From Comamonas terrae (GTDB lineage Bacteria; Pseudomonadota; Gammaproteobacteria; Burkholderiales; Burkholderiaceae_C), in NCBI RefSeq assembly GCF_001544075.1, contig NZ_BCNT01000017.1:1-64000 (forward strand): 64,000 nucleotides of DNA. The letters run 5' to 3'. Position 1 is the first letter of the stretch. Each line of letters opens with the position of its first letter. A program made the translations under genes and the position numbers. A model generated the notes under the pieces. It saw nothing but the letters and a program-made list of their open reading frames with translations. It was not told where the DNA came from and ran no database searches. This document shows, piece by piece, positions 1-8,310 of the stretch.

Positions 1-60
1 CGGTAGAGCGCCGGACTGTTAATCCGTAGGTCCCTGGTTCGAGCCCAGGTTGAGGAGCCA
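1..60 (+). tRNA. tRNA-Asn (GTT), 5' end cut by window edge
   Basis: This is the 3' four fifths of a tRNA whose visible bases are identical to the complete tRNA-Asn 46 bp downstream. The anticodon loop ctGTTaa, the T arm (GGTTCGAGCC) and the encoded CCA end are present. The D arm and 5' acceptor strand lie mostly or wholly outside the window. Confidence 0.93.
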
Positions 61-106
61 AGATTCATCGCCCTGCAATCGTTCAGGGCACCGTCAGCCG
101 ACACAT

Positions 107-182
107 TCCTCAATAGCTCAGTCGGTAGAGCGCCGGACTGTTAATCCGTAGGTCCCTGGTTCGAGCCCAGGTTGAGGAGCCA
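107..182 (+). tRNA. tRNA-Asn (GTT)
   Basis: This is a complete 76-nt tRNA gene. The acceptor strand TCCTCAA pairs with TTGAGGA, followed by discriminator G and an encoded CCA. The anticodon loop carries GTT (asparagine) and the T loop is TTCGAGC. It is a tandem copy of the partial gene at the window start, and the terminator directly after it suggests the two are co-transcribed. Confidence 0.97.
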
Positions 183-189
183 AACTGAA

Positions 190-220
190 AAGCCTGTATG
201 TCCGCATACAGGCTTTTTCT
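190..220 (+). terminator. intrinsic terminator of the tRNA-Asn pair
   Basis: An 11-bp stem (AAGCCTGTATG against CATACAGGCTT, loop tccg) is followed by a T-rich tract and starts 8 nt after the tRNA CCA. Confidence 0.9.
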
Positions 221-243
221 TTTTTCACTGGGGTATAGGCGCT

Positions 244-564
244 TCAGGCCGCCCGCACGACCCCCACGGTGGCAGTAGGCTGAACGGGCGCACCTTCCAT
301 CGCTACCGGCTTGGAGGAGGCATAGCTGTAGACCTGATGCCGGTGCGGCACCTCGGGCACACGCTGCTCGCCGCGCTCCCAGGCGCGCAGCTCCTCCTCG
401 AGCCGCGCCGCGCGCTCTGCATACATCTCGGCCGAAGACTGGTAATACTCAGCCGCTATCGAGTGCTCCAGCATCGCCATGCGGGCCTCCTGCAGATAGG
501 CACGCGTACGGCGGATATAGCGCGGCTCGGCAAGGCTTCCACCAAAAATCCTGCTGAAAAACAT
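244..564 (-). CDS. small protein of unknown function
   Basis: A 106-residue protein that I do not recognise by domain. It is soluble and strongly charged. The middle (about residues 35-65) is Glu/Arg/Ala-rich and likely helical (EMYAERAARLEEELRAWERG), and the C-terminus is Val/Ala-rich. There is no signal peptide or membrane segment. It lies convergent to the tRNA terminator and divergent from aat, so it probably forms its own transcription unit. The high-GC codon use matches the host. That it is a gene rests on its clean frame and start after a plausible ribosome site; function is unknown. Confidence 0.6.
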   Translation of the reverse strand: MFFSRIFGGSLAEPRYIRRTRAYLQEARMAMLEHSIAAEYYQSSAEMYAERAARLEEELRAWERGEQRVPEVPHRHQVYSYASSKPVAMEGAPVQPTATVGVVRAA

Positions 565-772
565 CGCTCATCCTCCTTGCCTGGCAGCGGAAGCATGGAT
601 TTGCTATCCCTTTCTCCAAGCCATGGTTTCAGCCTAATACAAAAACCGCCGTTCCATCTGTCCCCGGTGGCGACTTCAGTTCGTAGGAGCCAGCCCTACC
701 AGGTCGGCCGAGCTGCCGCAAACCGCTGCAGCTGTGCAAGACTTGCGGCTGTTCGCATCGCTCCTGAACCGC

Positions 773-1507
773 ATGTCCCATCCTCTGCCCTGGCTGCACC
801 CCGAAGAAGAATTCCCCCCGGTCCACACCACCTGGGGAGAAAACGACCCCATTCCCGGCCTGCTGGCGGCCGGCGGCGCACTGGACGCCCGGCATTTGCG
901 CGCCGCCTACCAGCAGGGCATATTTCCGTGGTTCAGCGAAGGGCAGCCCGTGCTCTGGTGGTCGCCCGATCCGCGGATGGTGCTGCAGACCTCGCAGTTT
1001 CGCCTGCACCGCAGCCTGCGCAAGACGCTGCAGCGCTTCACGGCGCAGGCGCATTGCGAAATCCGCATGGACAGCGCCTTCACCACCGTCATGCAGCACT
1101 GCGCCCGGACACCGCGCGCCGGGCAGAGCGGCACCTGGATCGTCGACGATATCGTGAAAGCCTACACCGAGCTGCACGAACAAGGCGCCGCCCACAGCGT
1201 GGAGACCTGGGTGGACGGCAAGCTGGTGGGTGGGCTGTACTGCGTCGCGCTCGGGCATGCGGTCTTTGGCGAATCCATGTTCGCCCATGCCAGCGATGCC
1301 TCCAAGATCGCACTGGCCGCCCTGGTGGCGTTCTGTCGGGCACATGGCGTACCGCAGATAGACTGCCAGCAGGCAACCTCGCATCTGGCCTTCATGGGAG
1401 CCCGGGAGATTCCGCGCACGCAATTCCTGCGCACGGTGGCCGAGCAGCGCCTGCATCCCGATATGCAGTGGAACTTCTCCCCCCTATACTGGAACCAATT
1501 GCTTTGA
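773..1507 (+). CDS. aat: leucyl/phenylalanyl-tRNA--protein transferase
   Basis: Aat moves Leu or Phe from its tRNA to the N-terminal Arg or Lys of a protein, which makes it a substrate for ClpS/ClpAP (bacterial N-degron pathway). The family signatures are visible: FPWF early, WWSPDPRMVL, and the GNAT-like core with GGLYCVALGHAVFGESMF. The length of 244 residues is normal. I chose the ATG at 773 (MSHPLPWL) because the family starts there; a GTG 13 codons upstream at 734 is possible, and neither start has a strong Shine-Dalgarno. It lies 57 bp upstream of bpt, the partner transferase, on the same strand. Confidence 0.95.
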   Translation: MSHPLPWLHPEEEFPPVHTTWGENDPIPGLLAAGGALDARHLRAAYQQGIFPWFSEGQPVLWWSPDPRMVLQTSQFRLHRSLRKTLQRFTAQAHCEIRMDSAFTTVMQHCARTPRAGQSGTWIVDDIVKAYTELHEQGAAHSVETWVDGKLVGGLYCVALGHAVFGESMFAHASDASKIALAALVAFCRAHGVPQIDCQQATSHLAFMGAREIPRTQFLRTVAEQRLHPDMQWNFSPLYWNQLL

Positions 1508-1564
1508 GGCACAGCCGGCCGCCCAAGCAGCGGCCCGCCCAGCCGCCGGCTGCAGCAAACTTCC

Positions 1565-2305
1565 ATGACGCACCCGAACGATTTGCCACTGCATGCGCTG
1601 CAGTTCTATGCCACCGCCGCCTATCCCTGCAGCTATCTGCCGGGGCGCATGGCACGGTCGCAGGTCGCCACGCCCAGCCACCTGATACAGAACGCCGCCT
1701 ATTCGGAACTGGTAGGGCTGGGCTTTCGCCGCAGCGGCATGTTCACCTACCGCCCCTACTGCGATGGCTGCCGCGCCTGCATTCCGCTGCGCATCCTGGC
1801 GCAGGAGTTCAAGCCCAACCGCAACCAGCGCCGTGCCGCGGCCCGACATGGCCATCTGCAGACTTCCATACAGCGCCTGCATTACGCGGACGAGCATTAC
1901 CAGCTCTACCTGCGCTACCAGCAGCACCGCCACAGCGGCGGGGGCATGGACCACGACAGCGTGGACCAGTACACCCAGTTCCTGCTGCAAAGCCGCGTCA
2001 ATTCGCGATTGGTCGAATTCCGCGAGCCTGCCGGCGGCAGTGGCCCGGGTACGCTGAAGATGGTGTCCATACTGGATGTGCTGGAAGACGGCCTGTCCGC
2101 CGTCTACACCTTCTACGAGCCCGAGGACCATGCCAGCTACGGCACTTTCAATGTGCTGTGGCAGATCGATCAGGCCCGCGCCATGAACCTGCCCTACGTC
2201 TACCTGGGCTACTGGATCGACGAAAGCCCCAAGATGAGCTACAAGGCCAAATTCCTGCCGCACGAGATCCGCCAGCAGGAACAGTGGAAACGCGTGGACC
2301 GCTGA
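1565..2305 (+). CDS. bpt: aspartate/glutamate leucyltransferase (Bpt)
   Basis: This 246-residue protein belongs to the ATE1/Bpt family. Bacterial Bpt adds Leu to N-terminal Asp or Glu and so feeds the same ClpS-dependent degradation as Aat. The family hallmark [13 protein letters not shown] near residues 63-75 carries the conserved cysteines, and the GNAT-like C-terminal half ends with [20 protein letters not shown], which is diagnostic. With aat directly upstream the pair forms a small N-degron operon. No regulator is evident besides the next gene, an IclR protein 150 bp downstream that is probably independent. Confidence 0.95.
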   Translation: MTHPNDLPLHALQFYATAAYPCSYLPGRMARSQVATPSHLIQNAAYSELVGLGFRRSGMFTYRPYCDGCRACIPLRILAQEFKPNRNQRRAAARHGHLQTSIQRLHYADEHYQLYLRYQQHRHSGGGMDHDSVDQYTQFLLQSRVNSRLVEFREPAGGSGPGTLKMVSILDVLEDGLSAVYTFYEPEDHASYGTFNVLWQIDQARAMNLPYVYLGYWIDESPKMSYKAKFLPHEIRQQEQWKRVDR

Positions 2306-2455
2306 AGCATCGGGCGCTGATGGCGGCTTTTTTGCCGCAAACCCCTGGAAACTGCGGCAAAAACTCCGTATTGGGCACCGATTCGACCGCAATGGCATGG
2401 TCCCGCCCACGATGCACCGCTAGAATGACCAGATCCCGAAACGCATCTCCACCGT

Positions 2456-3289
2456 ATGAAAAAAGACGATATTGCGGCCTCCGCCAAGCCTAGCGTCCAG
2501 GTCCTGGAGCGCATGTTCACGTTGATCGACGTGTTGGCCTCGCGCGAGGAAGCGGTGTCTCTCAAGGAGATCAGCGAGCGCACCGGCCTGCACCCTTCAA
2601 CCACCCACCGCATTCTCAACGACCTGGCCCTGGGCCGCTTCGTCGACCGCCCCGAATCGGGCAGCTATCGGCTGGGCATGCGTTTCCTGGAGCTGGGCAA
2701 TCTGGTCAAGGCTCGGCTGAACGTGCGTGAAGCCGCCATCACGCCGATGCGCCAGCTGTACCGGCAGATCCAGCAACCCGTCAGCCTTTCGGTGCGCCAG
2801 GGCGACGAGATCGTCTACGTGGAGCGTGCCTACAGCGAGCGTTCGGGCATGCAGGTGGTGCGCGCCATCGGCGGCCATGCCCCCCTGCACCTCACATCCA
2901 ACGGCAAGCTGTTTCTGGCGGCCGACGACGGACAGCAGGTGCGCGCCTATGCCACGCGCACCGGCCTTCCCGGCAAGACCCATTTCAGCATCACCCAGCT
3001 CGCGGACCTCGAGCATGAACTCGACAAGGTACGCCAGCACGGCATTGCGCGCGACAACGAAGAACTGGAGCTCGGCGTGCGCTGCATGGCCGCAGGCATT
3101 TACGACGACCAGAACAAGCTGATCGCCGGCCTGTCCATCTCGGCCCCGGCGGACCGGCTCGATGAGAGCTGGGTTGCGCGCCTGCAGGCCACGGCCCAGG
3201 AAATTTCGGCAGCGCTGGGCTTCAGCGGCAGCCGCCCCGCCGTGCCGCCGGCCCATCCCTATGCACGCAATCCCGGCACCCACAACTGA
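2456..3289 (+). CDS. IclR-family transcriptional regulator
   Basis: A 277-residue protein with an N-terminal winged helix-turn-helix (about residues 15-75: LERMFTLIDVLASREEAVSLKEISERTGLHPSTTHRIL split over two helices) followed by the IclR effector-binding GAF-like domain (YVERAYSERSGMQVVRAIGGHAPLHLTSNGKLF and the later GLSISAP strand). IclR proteins are usually repressors of catabolic genes, but no such gene lies next to it, so the target is unknown. A strong terminator follows immediately, so it is monocistronic. Confidence 0.93.
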   Translation: MKKDDIAASAKPSVQVLERMFTLIDVLASREEAVSLKEISERTGLHPSTTHRILNDLALGRFVDRPESGSYRLGMRFLELGNLVKARLNVREAAITPMRQLYRQIQQPVSLSVRQGDEIVYVERAYSERSGMQVVRAIGGHAPLHLTSNGKLFLAADDGQQVRAYATRTGLPGKTHFSITQLADLEHELDKVRQHGIARDNEELELGVRCMAAGIYDDQNKLIAGLSISAPADRLDESWVARLQATAQEISAALGFSGSRPAVPPAHPYARNPGTHN

Positions 3290-3293
3290 GGAA

Positions 3294-3327
3294 CAAAAAA
3301 GAAGCGGTTCAGGCCGCTTCTTTTTTG
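3294..3327 (+). terminator. bidirectional intrinsic terminator after the iclR-type gene
   Basis: Stem GAAGCGG (3301-3307) pairs with CCGCTTC (3314-3320). It is flanked by an A run on the left and a T run on the right, so it can work in both directions. Confidence 0.88.
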
Positions 3328-3424
3328 TGAGCTGTCAGCGCTTGCCATCTGTGGAATCCATATAGATAATGATCTGCAGCCTATATCCAGCCAGCGCAGA
3401 GCACTATTGATTGCATAGCGATAC

Positions 3425-3458
3425 AAAAAAGAAGGCGCTACCTCGGTAGCGCCTTCTT
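3425..3458 (-). terminator. intrinsic terminator of the DD-peptidase gene
   Basis: A long perfect stem (AAGGCGCTACC against GGTAGCGCCTT, 2-nt loop) lies 18 bp past the minus-strand stop, with a T run on the minus strand. Only about 100 bp without genes separates it from the terminator on the left. Confidence 0.9.
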
Positions 3459-3475
3459 GGCCATGGCAGCCAGAA

Positions 3476-4651
3476 TCAGCCGCGGATACGGTGAGAAACG
3501 CCGCTGCTGGCTGTCGGGCCCATGCCTTCCACCCAGTGGCGCACGCGTTCGGCATCGGCGATCCGGCTGAACTTGCCGGCGGAATCCAGGAACACCATGA
3601 TCAGCTTGCGGCCCGCGACCTGGGCCTGCATGACCAGGCAACGGCCGGCTTCGGAGATATAGCCGGTCTTTTGCAGGCCGATATCCCAATGGTCGCTCTT
3701 GACCAGGCGGTTGGTGTTGTTGAACTGCAGCGTGCGGCGACCCACGGCCACCTCATAGCCCGGCGAGGTCGTGTATTCACGCATCAACGGATCGCTGTGC
3801 GCCACATTCACCAGCAGCGCCAGATCGCGTGCGCTGGACTGGTTGCTGCTCGACAGCCCCGTGGGTTCCACATAGCGCGTGTCGCGCATGCCCAGCTGCT
3901 GGGCCTTGGCATTCATCAGCTGGACGAAATGCGCCAGGCCGCCGGGATAGGTGCGGCCCAGCGCATGGGCCGCACGGTTTTCGCTGGACATCAACGCCAG
4001 ATGCAGCATCTCGGCGCGCGACAGGGTGGTGCCCACCGCCAGGCGCGAGCGGCTGAACTTCTCGGTGTCCACGTCGTCCTGCGTGATGGTGATCATCTCG
4101 TCCATCGGCAGGCGCGCCTGGGAAATCAGCAGGCCGGTCATCAGCTTGGTCAGCGAGGCGATGGGCAGCACGGCCTGATCGTTCTTGCTGAGCAGCACTT
4201 CGTGCGTATCCTGGTCCATCACGAAGGCCACGCTGCTTTCCAGATCCAGCGGATCCGTGACCGAGTGCAGGCCCGCCATCTGGCCGTAGGACAGACGTTC
4301 GGCAATCACCGGCGCAGCCAGGGAGCGTGCCGGCACGGATACCTTGGTTGCCGCAATACGGCCGCCGCGGTGCACCGCCTTTGCCGCCGCCAGCCTTTCG
4401 GGCTTGCCGCGCACGGTGGCCGCCACCCTGGTCTTGCCCGCAGGCTTGGCCGCAACCACCTTGGCCGAAGCCTTGGCAGCCGGCTTTGCCGCCGCTTTAT
4501 GGGCAGGCGCCGCAGCCGCCACGGGCTTTTTGGCCGCCTTCTTGGAGGCAGGAGCGGCATGCGCCACGGGAACCGCCAAAGCGCAGCCAAGCAGCGCCAA
4601 AGACACCGCATGAGAGACCAGACCGGGGCGGGATAAGCGAAGCAGCGGCAT
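3476..4651 (-). CDS. pbpG: PBP7-type D-alanyl-D-alanine endopeptidase/carboxypeptidase (peptidase S11)
   Basis: A periplasmic penicillin-binding protein that cleaves D-Ala cross-links in peptidoglycan. Residues 1-32 are a signal peptide ending in AHA. Residues 33-90 form an Ala/Lys/Pro-rich histone-H1-like linker that probably binds anionic wall polymers (inference). The S11 catalytic triad is complete: SLTK (Ser166, Lys169), SEN (Ser223 to Asn225) and KTG (328-330). The length of 391 residues is longer than E. coli PbpG because of the linker. A good Shine-Dalgarno (TGGAG) precedes the ATG. It lies downstream of leuA but behind an AT-rich 14-bp inverted repeat, so it probably has its own promoter. 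Confidence 0.93.
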   Translation of the reverse strand: MPLLRLSRPGLVSHAVSLALLGCALAVPVAHAAPASKKAAKKPVAAAAPAHKAAAKPAAKASAKVVAAKPAGKTRVAATVRGKPERLAAAKAVHRGGRIAATKVSVPARSLAAPVIAERLSYGQMAGLHSVTDPLDLESSVAFVMDQDTHEVLLSKNDQAVLPIASLTKLMTGLLISQARLPMDEMITITQDDVDTEKFSRSRLAVGTTLSRAEMLHLALMSSENRAAHALGRTYPGGLAHFVQLMNAKAQQLGMRDTRYVEPTGLSSSNQSSARDLALLVNVAHSDPLMREYTTSPGYEVAVGRRTLQFNNTNRLVKSDHWDIGLQKTGYISEAGRCLVMQAQVAGRKLIMVFLDSAGKFSRIADAERVRHWVEGMGPTASSGVSHRIRG

Positions 4652-4693
4652 GCGATACTCCAGGCAGCAAAATGTGAGGAATTACTTCAGGCA

Positions 4694-4731
4694 AAAAAGT
4701 TGTTTAATGACAAACACTTAAACAACTTTTT
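4694..4731. repeat. AT-rich 14-bp perfect inverted repeat
   Basis: AAAAAGTTGTTTAA (4694-4707) and its exact complement (4718-4731) flank a 10-nt loop between the leuA stop and the pbpG start. It could be the leuA terminator or an operator for pbpG. The A and T runs sit inside the stem, which is compatible with either. Confidence 0.7.
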
Positions 4732-4763
4732 AGATAATCTGAGTGAGATTATAAATCCTGTCC

Positions 4764-6302
4764 TCAACCTTGTGCAGCCACAATCTCGCTATTGCCTTGC
4801 AATTTGTTCAAGGCGCTGAGATAGGCCTTGGCCGAAGCGACCACGATATCCGGGTCCGCCCCCACGCCGTTGACCACCCGGCCGTTGCGCTGCAGGCGCA
4901 CCGTCACCTCGCCCTGGCTTTCGGTGGAACCGCTGATGGCATTGACCGAATACAGCAGCATTTCGGCGCCGCTCCGGACTTCCGATTCGATGGCCTTGAA
5001 CGAGGCATCGACCGGGCCGTTGCCGTCGGAGCTGGCCTTGACTTCCTTGCCATCGCTGCTGAAGACCACGGTCGCGTGTGGGCGCTCACCCGTCTCGCTC
5101 TGCTGCGCCAGCGAGATGAAGTGGAAGGTATCCACCTGATCGAGCGCGCCCTGGGCATTCACGAGCGCCAGGATGTCTTCGTCGAAGATCTCGCTCTTGC
5201 GGTCGGCCAGCTCCTTGAAGTTGGCGAAGGCGGCGTTGATGGCGGCCTCGCTGTCCAGCTCCACGCCCAGCTCCTGCAGACGCTGCTTGAAGGCATTGCG
5301 GCCCGAAAGCTTGCCCAGCACGATCTTGTTGGCAGTCCAGCCCACATCTTCGGCGCGCATGATCTCGTAGGTGTCGCGCGCCTTGAGCACGCCATCCTGG
5401 TGAATGCCCGAGGCATGGGCAAACGCATTCGCGCCGACCACGGCCTTGTTGGGCTGTACCACGAAGCCCGTGGTCTGGCTGACCATGCGGCTGGCCGCCA
5501 CGATGTGCTGCGGGTCGATGTTCAGATCCAGGCCGAAATAGTCCTTGCGGGTCTTGACCGCCATGACGATTTCTTCAAGTGAGCAATTACCCGCGCGCTC
5601 GCCCAGACCGTTGATCGTGCACTCCACCTGGCGTGCGCCGCCGATCTTCACGCCGGCCAGGGAATTGGCCACGGCCATGCCCAGATCGTTGTGGCAATGC
5701 ACGGACCAGATGGCCTTGTCGCTGTTGGGCACGCGCTCGCGCAGGTCCTTGATGAAGTTGCCGTACAGCTCGGGAATCGCGTAGCCCACGGTATCGGGCA
5801 CATTGATGGTGGTGGCGCCTTCGTTGATCACCGCCTCGATCACGCGGCACAGGAAGTCGGGCTCGCTGCGGTAGCCGTCCTCGGCGCTGAACTCGATGTC
5901 GTCGATCAGATTGCGCCCGAAGCGCACGGCCAGCCTGGCCTGCTCCAGCACCTGCTCCGGGCTCATGCGCAGCTTCTTTTCCATGTGCAGCGGGCTGGTG
6001 GCGATGAAGGTGTGGATGCGCGCGCGGCTGGCACCCTTCAAGGCCTCAGCCGAACGCGCAATGTCGCGGTCGTTGGCGCGCGACAGCGAGCAGATGGTGG
6101 AGTCCTTGATGGCGCGCGCAATCGCCTGGATGGACTCGAAATCGCCATTGGAAGCTGCGGCAAAGCCGGCCTCGATCACATCGACCTTCAGGCGCTCGAG
6201 CTGGCGCGCGATGCGCAGCTTTTCATCGCGCGTCATGGAGGCGCCGGGGGACTGCTCCCCGTCGCGCAAGGTGGTGTCGAAAATGATGAGCTGGTCGGAC
6301 AT
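4764..6302 (-). CDS. leuA: 2-isopropylmalate synthase, LeuA1 type
   Basis: It condenses acetyl-CoA with 2-oxoisovalerate, the first committed step of leucine synthesis. The 512 residues hold the HMGL-like TIM barrel with [17 protein letters not shown] near the N-terminus, the metal-binding [16 protein letters not shown] and [14 protein letters not shown], and a C-terminal LeuA regulatory domain (DVVDMP-like dimer domain, from about residue 390) that normally binds leucine. I chose the start MSDQLIIF, which has an AGAGAGACCC ribosome site and matches the family; an upstream in-frame ATG would add 27 unrelated residues across the terminator. A second, distant leuA lies immediately upstream. Confidence 0.95.
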   Translation of the reverse strand: MSDQLIIFDTTLRDGEQSPGASMTRDEKLRIARQLERLKVDVIEAGFAAASNGDFESIQAIARAIKDSTICSLSRANDRDIARSAEALKGASRARIHTFIATSPLHMEKKLRMSPEQVLEQARLAVRFGRNLIDDIEFSAEDGYRSEPDFLCRVIEAVINEGATTINVPDTVGYAIPELYGNFIKDLRERVPNSDKAIWSVHCHNDLGMAVANSLAGVKIGGARQVECTINGLGERAGNCSLEEIVMAVKTRKDYFGLDLNIDPQHIVAASRMVSQTTGFVVQPNKAVVGANAFAHASGIHQDGVLKARDTYEIMRAEDVGWTANKIVLGKLSGRNAFKQRLQELGVELDSEAAINAAFANFKELADRKSEIFDEDILALVNAQGALDQVDTFHFISLAQQSETGERPHATVVFSSDGKEVKASSDGNGPVDASFKAIESEVRSGAEMLLYSVNAISGSTESQGEVTVRLQRNGRVVNGVGADPDIVVASAKAYLSALNKLQGNSEIVAAQG

Positions 6303-6355
6303 GGTGGGTCTCTCTTCTTGTTGATGACGGCGCCCGCGAAAGATCGAGGCTGCCG

Positions 6356-6388
6356 AAAAAAAGCCGGTGTGCTTGTGGCACACCGGCT
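6356..6388 (-). terminator. intrinsic terminator between leuA2 and leuA1
   Basis: A 10-bp stem (AGCCGGTGTG against CACACCGGCT) is followed on the minus strand by seven T. It starts 10 bp past the leuA2 stop and 54 bp before the leuA1 start, so read-through or a separate promoter is needed for leuA1. Confidence 0.88.
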
Positions 6389-6398
6389 GGCTCCTGGT

Positions 6399-8069
6399 TC
6401 AGGCGGCTACCGCCTCCTCAGCGGCCGGAACGCGCTGCAATCCCGAGATGATGGCGCGAAGCGAGGCCGACACGATATTGGCATCCACCCCAACGCCGTA
6501 GACCCCCTGGGAGTCGTCGACGCGCAGTTCCACATAGGCAACGGCCTTGGCATTGGCGCCTTCGCCGATGGCATGCTCGGCATAGTCGAGCACGCGCACG
6601 GAACGTCCGACCTTTTCCGACAGCGCCTGCACGAAGGCGTCGATGGGCCCCGTGCCTTCGCCCTGCAGCGAATGCTTTTCGCCATCCACCACCACCTCTG
6701 CCGACATGCTGACCACGCCCTCGTCTTCCTGCAGGCGGTACTGGGGCGCCTTGACCGACTGCAGGCCGTATTCACGCTGGAACAGCTGCCACAGGTCGGC
6801 AGCGGCCAGTTCCTTGCCGCTGGCATCCATCTCGCGCTGGACCACCTGGCTGAACTCGATCTGCAGGCGGCGCGGCAATTGCAGACCGTATTCGCTCTCG
6901 AGCAGATAGGCAATGCCCCCCTTGCCCGACTGGCTGTTGACGCGGATCACGGCCTCGTAGCTGCGGCCCAGATCCTTGGGATCGATGGGCAGATAGGGCA
7001 TATCCCAGATGTCGCCTTCCTTGTGGGCGGCGAAGGCCTTCTTGATGGCATCCTGATGGGAGCCGGAGAAGGAGGTGTAGACCAGATCACCCACGTAAGG
7101 GTGACGGGGGTGCACGGGCAACTGGTTGCAGTGCTCAACCGTTGCGCGGATATCGTCGATGTTGGAAAAATCCAGGCCAGGATGCACGCCCTGGATATAC
7201 ATGTTGAGGGCCACGTTCACCACATCGAGGTTGCCGGTGCGCTCGCCATTGCCGAACAGGCAGCCTTCGAGGCGGTCGGCACCGGCCATCAGGGCCAGCT
7301 CGGCAGCAGCCGTGCCCGTGCCGCGATCGTTGTGGGGATGCACCGAGATCACCACGCTGTCGCGGCGCTCGATGTTGCAGTGCGTCCACTCCACCATGTC
7401 GGCGAAGATGTTGGGCGTGGAATGCTCCACCGTGGTGGGCAGGTTGATGATGCACTTGTTCTCGGGCGTGGGCTGCCACACGGCGGTCACGGCGTCGATC
7501 ACGCGCTTGGAGAATTCCAGCTCGGTGTCCGAATACATTTCGGGCGAGTACTGGAAGGTCCACTTCGTCTGCGGATAGCTGGCGGCGATGTCCTTGAACA
7601 TCTGGGCATTCGTGGTGGCCAGATCCACGATCTCGTCCTCGCTCATGTTGAGCACCACGCGGCGCATCACGGGAGCCGTGGCGTTGTAGAGATGGACGAT
7701 GGCGCGGGGCACGCCTTCCAGCGCCTCGAAGGTACGGCGGATCAGGTGCTCGCGGGCCTGGGTCAGCACCTGGATCGTCACGTCATCGGGAATGCGCTTT
7801 TCCTCGATGAGCTTGCGCATGAAGTCGAACTCGGTCTGCGACGCCGAAGGGAAACCCACCTCGATTTCCTTGAAGCCGATCTTCACGAGCTGCTCGAACA
7901 TGCGCATCTTGCGCTCGATGTCCATGGGCTCGATCAGGGCCTGGTTTCCGTCACGCAGGTCCACGCTGCACCAGACCGGGGGCTTCGTGATCACGGCATC
8001 GGGCCAGGTGCGGTCCGTGAGGCGTACGGGAGCGAACGGGCGGTATTTGGTCGAGGGGTTTTGCAACAT
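6399..8069 (-). CDS. leuA: 2-isopropylmalate synthase, LeuA2 (long, actinobacterial-like) type
   Basis: A second isopropylmalate synthase of 556 residues, of the subfamily best known from actinobacteria and yeast. The first motif reads [15 protein letters not shown] instead of [11 protein letters not shown], and the metal site is [20 protein letters not shown] followed by [12 protein letters not shown]. The C-terminal LeuA dimer domain (from about residue 425) ends with [20 protein letters not shown]. The ATG at 8069 has a GAAAGAG ribosome site. Upstream lies a leucine-codon leader peptide and an attenuator hairpin, so transcription is predicted to rise when charged tRNA-Leu is scarce. Its start is well separated from pssA. 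Confidence 0.95.
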   Translation of the reverse strand: MLQNPSTKYRPFAPVRLTDRTWPDAVITKPPVWCSVDLRDGNQALIEPMDIERKMRMFEQLVKIGFKEIEVGFPSASQTEFDFMRKLIEEKRIPDDVTIQVLTQAREHLIRRTFEALEGVPRAIVHLYNATAPVMRRVVLNMSEDEIVDLATTNAQMFKDIAASYPQTKWTFQYSPEMYSDTELEFSKRVIDAVTAVWQPTPENKCIINLPTTVEHSTPNIFADMVEWTHCNIERRDSVVISVHPHNDRGTGTAAAELALMAGADRLEGCLFGNGERTGNLDVVNVALNMYIQGVHPGLDFSNIDDIRATVEHCNQLPVHPRHPYVGDLVYTSFSGSHQDAIKKAFAAHKEGDIWDMPYLPIDPKDLGRSYEAVIRVNSQSGKGGIAYLLESEYGLQLPRRLQIEFSQVVQREMDASGKELAAADLWQLFQREYGLQSVKAPQYRLQEDEGVVSMSAEVVVDGEKHSLQGEGTGPIDAFVQALSEKVGRSVRVLDYAEHAIGEGANAKAVAYVELRVDDSQGVYGVGVDANIVSASLRAIISGLQRVPAAEEAVAA

Positions 8070-8124
8070 GGTGAGTCTCTTTCGTTGAAATCTGGGGTTG
8101 TCGAGCCCATTTCCAGCGACGCCC

Positions 8125-8160
8125 AAAAGCAAAACGGCCCGTCGCTGATGCTACGGGCCG
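8125..8160 (-). promoter_or_regulatory. leucine attenuator: intrinsic terminator in the leuA2 leader
   Basis: On the minus strand the hairpin CGGCCCGT...ACGGGCCG (arms at 8153-8160 and 8135-8142, 10-nt loop) is followed by TTTTGCTTTT. It lies 43 nt after the leader-peptide stop and 56 nt before the leuA2 start, which is where an attenuator terminator must be. The competing antiterminator pairing was not resolved by eye. Confidence 0.85.
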
Positions 8161-8202
8161 CCAAGTAGGGTGTTTGTACGAGGGTATGTTTGTACGCGCG
8201 CG

Positions 8203-8256
8203 CTACTTTCTCTGCCCGTTGGACATTAGTAGTAGAGCTAGCGACAGGTTTTGCAT
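8203..8256 (-). CDS. leuL: leu operon leader peptide
   Basis: A 17-codon open frame reads MQNLSLALLLMSNGQRK then TAG. Five of its first ten residues are leucine; the codons are CTG once and CTA four times, three of them consecutive. CTA is very rare in the surrounding high-GC genes, which are dominated by CTG. Placed between pssA and the attenuator hairpin, it fits the classic ribosome-stalling sensor of Leu-tRNA supply. The upstream Shine-Dalgarno is weak and I see no confident promoter, although a TTAGAG hexamer lies just before it. The symbol leuL follows the enteric analogue; the sequences need not be homologous. Confidence 0.88.
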   Translation of the reverse strand: MQNLSLALLLMSNGQRK

Positions 8257-8310
8257 GCGAACGACTCTAACACAAGTCTTGTCGGTGTCGCCAGATTTTT
8301 TTCTGCGCCC

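Noticed and set aside
172..2493. A 773-codon open frame covering aat and bpt in another frame
   Set aside because: It is a GC-driven shadow: Arg/Ala/Pro-rich text without domains, while aat and bpt in other frames show clear family motifs.
5691..8168. An 825-codon plus-strand open frame opposite leuA2 and leuA1
   Set aside because: Antisense shadow of two well-supported minus-strand genes; its His/Gly/Leu-rich product has no family features.
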